Positions 5,769 to 7,553 of a DNA stretch of 7,553 nt are shown here, piece by piece. Positions within the stretch are counted from its first letter, which is position 1. Each line of letters starts with the position of its first letter. Position numbers and translations under genes: made by a program. Under the pieces are notes generated by a model. That model was not told the DNA's origin and ran no database searches. It was given only the letters and a program-made list of their open reading frames with translations. Where the stretch lies: contig JAPYWT010000107.1 of assembly GCA_028276215.1 (NCBI GenBank), positions 1 through 7,553 on the forward strand, in the 5' to 3' direction. This stretch comes from Thermoflexus sp. (lineage in GTDB: Bacteria; Chloroflexota; Anaerolineae; B4-G1; DUEL01).

Positions 5769-6128
5769 ATGCCATACCGGGATACCTGGGCCTCATGCCG
5801 CCAGTGCGGCCGACAATTCGTCTTCACCGTGGAGGAACAGCGACGGCTGGCCGGGCTGGGGTTTGAACTGACCCCGCCCGACCTCTGTCCGGACTGTCTG
5901 CGGGCCCACGAGATGACTCCAGGCCCCCATCAGGGCATCGTCAAATGGTATGACCCGGAGAAAGGGTACGGGTTCATCATTCAGCGCAGTGGGAGCGAGA
6001 TATTCTTCCATCGGAGCGGCCTGGCGCCGGGCACGCCGGAGACCATCCCCGATAAAACGCGGGTGCGGTATCGGATTCAGCCGACCGGACGGGGGCCGCA
6101 GGCGGTGGACGTCGCGCTGGAAAAGTAG
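5769..6128 (+). CDS. Zinc-ribbon and cold-shock domain fusion protein
   Basis: A 119-residue protein with two small nucleic-acid-related domains. Residues about 7-46 form a probable zinc ribbon with CRQC (Cys10, Cys13) and CPDC (Cys40, Cys43). The context QFVFTVEEQ...LGF...P..CPDC resembles the small probable zinc-ribbon family zf-trcl. Residues about 54-117 are a cold-shock domain: GIVKWYDPEKGYGFI carries the RNP1 motif (KGYGFI, 65-70) and EIFFH (77-81) is RNP2, with Phe80 where Val is usual. The predicted role is binding single-stranded RNA or DNA, as RNA chaperone or regulator, in the cytoplasm; whether it responds to cold is not shown. The start is secured by AGGAGG at 5756-5761. A 7-bp repeat array begins right after the stop, followed by rplI. 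Confidence 0.92.
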   Translation: MPYRDTWASCRQCGRQFVFTVEEQRRLAGLGFELTPPDLCPDCLRAHEMTPGPHQGIVKWYDPEKGYGFIIQRSGSEIFFHRSGLAPGTPETIPDKTRVRYRIQPTGRGPQAVDVALEK

Positions 6129-6170
6129 ACGACAGACCACAGACCACAGACGACAGACCACAGACAATGG
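6129..6170 (+). repeat. 7-bp tandem repeat array (ACSACAG family) before rplI
   Basis: Five exact-register units, ACGACAG, ACCACAG, ACCACAG, ACGACAG and ACCACAG (6129-6163), are followed by a degenerate unit, ACAATGG (6164-6170), and then GCGATAG. The array begins at the base after the cold-shock gene stop codon. The rplI Shine-Dalgarno (GGAGG, 6189-6193, 5 bases before the ATG) lies outside it. Confidence 0.9.
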
Positions 6171-6198
6171 GCGATAGGAGACCCTGACGGAGGGGGAG

Positions 6199-6663
6199 AT
6201 GAAAGTCGTGCTGACTCAGAACGTTCCCAACGTGGGGCGCGTGGGCGATGTGAAGGAGGTCGCCGACGGCTATGCCCGCAACTATCTGATCCCCCGGGGG
6301 CTGGCCGTCCCCGCCACCGAGGGGACAGTCCGTATGGTGCAGGAGCAGAAGCAGGCGAAGGCGGCGAAGGCGACCCGTCAGGCGCAGCGGCTGGCCGCGC
6401 TGGTGGAACGCATGGAGCAACTGACGCTGACGTTCCAGGCCAAGGCCGGCCCGACCGGTCGGCTCTACGGTTCCATCACCCCGGCCGACATCGCCGAGGC
6501 GCTGGAGCGGGAACTGAAGATGCCCTTTGACCGGCGCAAAATCCTGGCTGACCCCCTGCGCGACCTGGGCGACCACACCGTCCAGGTCCGGCTGAGCGGC
6601 GACCGGATTGTGTCGGTGCACGTGCGCATTGAGCCGGAAGAGGCCGGACGGCCCAAAGGTTAG
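6199..6663 (+). CDS. rplI: 50S ribosomal protein bL9
   Basis: A structural protein of the large ribosomal subunit that binds 23S rRNA near the L1 stalk and helps maintain reading frame. At 154 residues it is close to the usual 148-150. The N-terminal domain shows MKVVLTQNVPNVGRVGDVKEV and the signature GYARNYLIPRGLA (24-36). The long connecting helix is charged and Ala/Lys/Gln-rich (about 42-75). The C-terminal domain has GRLYGSITPADIAEAL (87-102) and the usual HTVQVRL strand. The ATG has a GGAGG 5 bases upstream. In many bacteria rplI is next to rpsF, ssb and rpsR; here none of these is adjacent and its neighbours are the cold-shock fusion and a UPF0173 hydrolase. Confidence 0.97.
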   Translation: MKVVLTQNVPNVGRVGDVKEVADGYARNYLIPRGLAVPATEGTVRMVQEQKQAKAAKATRQAQRLAALVERMEQLTLTFQAKAGPTGRLYGSITPADIAEALERELKMPFDRRKILADPLRDLGDHTVQVRLSGDRIVSVHVRIEPEEAGRPKG

Positions 6664-6735
6664 GGGTTAGTGGTCAGGGGTTAGGGGTTAGAAAAATCGG
6701 CTAACCCCTGACGGCTGACCCCTGACGGCTAAATT
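6664..6735. repeat. Head-to-head 7-bp repeat arrays forming an inverted repeat
   Basis: Left half: GGGTTAG (6664-6670), TGGTCAG (6671-6677), GGGTTAG (6678-6684), GGGTTAG (6685-6691). After AAAAATCGG the right half reads CTAACCC (6701-6707), CTGACGG (6708-6714), CTGACCC (6715-6721), CTGACGG (6722-6728), CTAAATT (6729-6735). The right half is essentially the reverse complement of the left. GTCAGGGGTTAG (6673-6684) pairs perfectly with 6701-6712, a 12-bp stem with a 16-base loop. A shifted 8-bp stem (6684-6691 with 6701-6708) is an alternative. It starts right after the rplI stop and could end or stabilise that transcript, though no T-run follows. Confidence 0.88.
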
Positions 6736-6736
6736 T

Positions 6737-6773
6737 CTTCGTGCCCTTTGTGTAACCTTCGTGTCCTTCGTGG
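6737..6773. repeat. 9-bp repeats (CCTTCGTG family)
   Basis: The core TTCGTG or TTTGTG recurs at 6738, 6747, 6758 and 6767, with spacing 9, 11 and 9 bases. On the other strand it reads CACGAAGG, similar to the CGCAAAGG units at 5652-5678. The two sets therefore sit in opposite orientation on either side of the cold-shock and rplI genes. This array lies just before the ribosome binding site of the UPF0173 gene. Confidence 0.75.
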
Positions 6774-6793
6774 TTACGATTTTCAACAAGAAA

Positions 6794-6799
6794 AGGAGG
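6794..6799 (+). promoter_or_regulatory. Ribosome binding site of the UPF0173 gene
   Basis: AGGAGG, preceded by an A-run, ends 4 bases before ATG 6804, fixing that start. Confidence 0.85.
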
Positions 6800-6803
6800 C
6801 GCT

Positions 6804-7487
6804 ATGGTCAACGTCACCTGGTACGGTCACGCCTGCATCGGCATAGAGGTGGGGCCCCACCGCCTGCTGGTGGACCCCTTCCTCACGGGGAACCCGCTGG
6901 CGGCGGCCTCCCCGGACGCTCTCCAACCCGACTACATCCTGGTCTCCCACGGCCACGGCGACCACGTGGGGGACGCGCTGGAGATTGCCCACCGCACCGG
7001 GGCCACCGTCATCAGCAACTTTGAAATCTGCAACTGGTTCCAGGCCCACGGCCACGCCAACGTCCATCCCCACCACATCGGCGGCGGCTATCCCTACCCC
7101 TTCGGCTACCTCAAACTGACCATCGCCCACCACGGTTCCGCCCTCCCCGACGGCTCCTACGGCGGCAACCCCTGCGGCTTCTTCATCAAGACGGCGGAGG
7201 GCCCCCACATCTACCTGGCCTGCGACACCGGCCTCTTCTACGACATGAAACTCATCGGGGAGGAGGGGGTGGACCTGGCGGTCCTGCCCATCGGCGACAA
7301 CTTCACCATGGGCCCGGACGACGCGCTGCGGGCGGTGAAACTGCTGACGCCCCGCAAGGTGGTCCCCATCCACTACGACACCTTTGACATTATCCGTCAG
7401 GATCCCCATGCCTGGGCCGAGCGGGTACGCGCGGAGACCCCCGCGGAGCCGGTGGTGCTGAAGCCGGGGGAGAGCATCACCCTGTAG
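6804..7487 (+). CDS. UPF0173 family metal-dependent hydrolase
   Basis: A 227-residue protein of the metallo-beta-lactamase fold, close to the family norm of about 225-230. It shows the family start VTWYGHACI (4-12), the strand LLVDPFLTGNP (21-31), the metal site HGHGDH (His49, His51, Asp53, His54), AHHGS (His109/His110), CDTGLF with Asp141 as likely bridging ligand, PIGDNFTMGP (162-171) and VPIHYDTF with His190. All expected metal ligands for a two-metal centre are present, so it should be an active cytoplasmic hydrolase. The physiological substrate of this family is not established. The ATG is supported by AGGAGG 4 bases upstream. It lies downstream of rplI but is separated by an inverted-repeat array, so co-transcription is uncertain. 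Confidence 0.95.
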   Translation: MVNVTWYGHACIGIEVGPHRLLVDPFLTGNPLAAASPDALQPDYILVSHGHGDHVGDALEIAHRTGATVISNFEICNWFQAHGHANVHPHHIGGGYPYPFGYLKLTIAHHGSALPDGSYGGNPCGFFIKTAEGPHIYLACDTGLFYDMKLIGEEGVDLAVLPIGDNFTMGPDDALRAVKLLTPRKVVPIHYDTFDIIRQDPHAWAERVRAETPAEPVVLKPGESITL

Positions 7488-7553
7488 TGGGCGTGGATGG
7501 ACGCGGGTGGTTCTCGTTCAACTGCAAATAGCACAGGGGACGCAGAGAGATTC
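7488..7553. other. Terminal spacer with a degenerate 9-bp-family repeat
   Basis: No gene is visible. Bases 7532-7547 match the 5662-5677 segment of the CGCAAAGG array at 12 of 16 positions, so a further array may begin here and continue past the window edge. No terminator is seen. Confidence 0.4.

Noticed and set aside
5652..5866. Small + strand open frames reading through the 15-bp array, with repeated LHVSR or HVFTF peptides
   Set aside because: The periodic peptide results from an open frame across a repeat whose length is a multiple of three. They overlap the well-supported cold-shock gene and have no start signals.
6664..6691. Telomere-like or G-quadruplex-forming repeat (TTAGGGG)
   Set aside because: Only three runs of four G are present; the other runs are two bases long, and nothing suggests a linear replicon end. 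The match is explained by the 7-bp array.
6752..6780. Promoter upstream of the UPF0173 gene (TACGAT as -10)
   Set aside because: Only four of six -10 bases match and no -35 lies at acceptable spacing.

Overview
This is a GC-rich stretch with eight intact genes, all on the + strand. Seven can be assigned to a protein family with good confidence. In order they are: obg (ribosome-assembly GTPase), an alpha/beta-hydrolase, a DUF362 protein with a C-terminal two-cluster ferredoxin domain, an XdhC/CoxI-family protein, an MFS-type membrane transporter, a zinc-ribbon/cold-shock-domain fusion, rplI (ribosomal protein bL9) and a UPF0173 metallo-beta-lactamase-fold hydrolase. The gene set, the base composition and the heavy use of short tandem repeats between genes suggest a Chloroflexota (Anaerolineae-like) bacterium. 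That placement is an inference; no rRNA or other decisive marker is present.

Layout. Bases 1-210 carry no gene: a perfect GC-rich hairpin, some small inverted repeats, then a 7-bp tandem array that runs straight into the obg start codon. obg (211-1476) is followed by a strong 14-bp stem-loop and the hydrolase (1529-2335). A good sigma70-type promoter overlaps the hydrolase stop codon and appears to drive the DUF362 gene (2395-3519). A second, different 7-bp array fills the gap up to xdhC (3580-4374), whose stop overlaps the start of the MFS gene (4371-5651). A 9-bp and then a 15-bp tandem array precede the cold-shock gene (5769-6128). A third 7-bp array separates it from rplI (6199-6663). A fourth 7-bp array, arranged head-to-head as an inverted repeat, plus another 9-bp array lie before the UPF0173 gene (6804-7487). 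The last 66 bases hold no gene but end in a sequence resembling the 9-bp family.

How the genes relate. obg, rplI and the cold-shock protein fit a ribosome/RNA housekeeping theme. xdhC and the MFS gene are translationally coupled, but no molybdenum hydroxylase is in view. The rest look like independent metabolic genes in a co-directional run rather than one pathway.

The most unusual aspect is between the genes. Almost every gap is filled by short tandem repeats. Four arrays of unrelated sequence share the same 7-bp period. Two of them end at, or one base before, a start codon that has no Shine-Dalgarno sequence. In a third place a 15-bp repeat turns into the Shine-Dalgarno sequence itself. 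No defence system, phage, transposase or CRISPR array is present.
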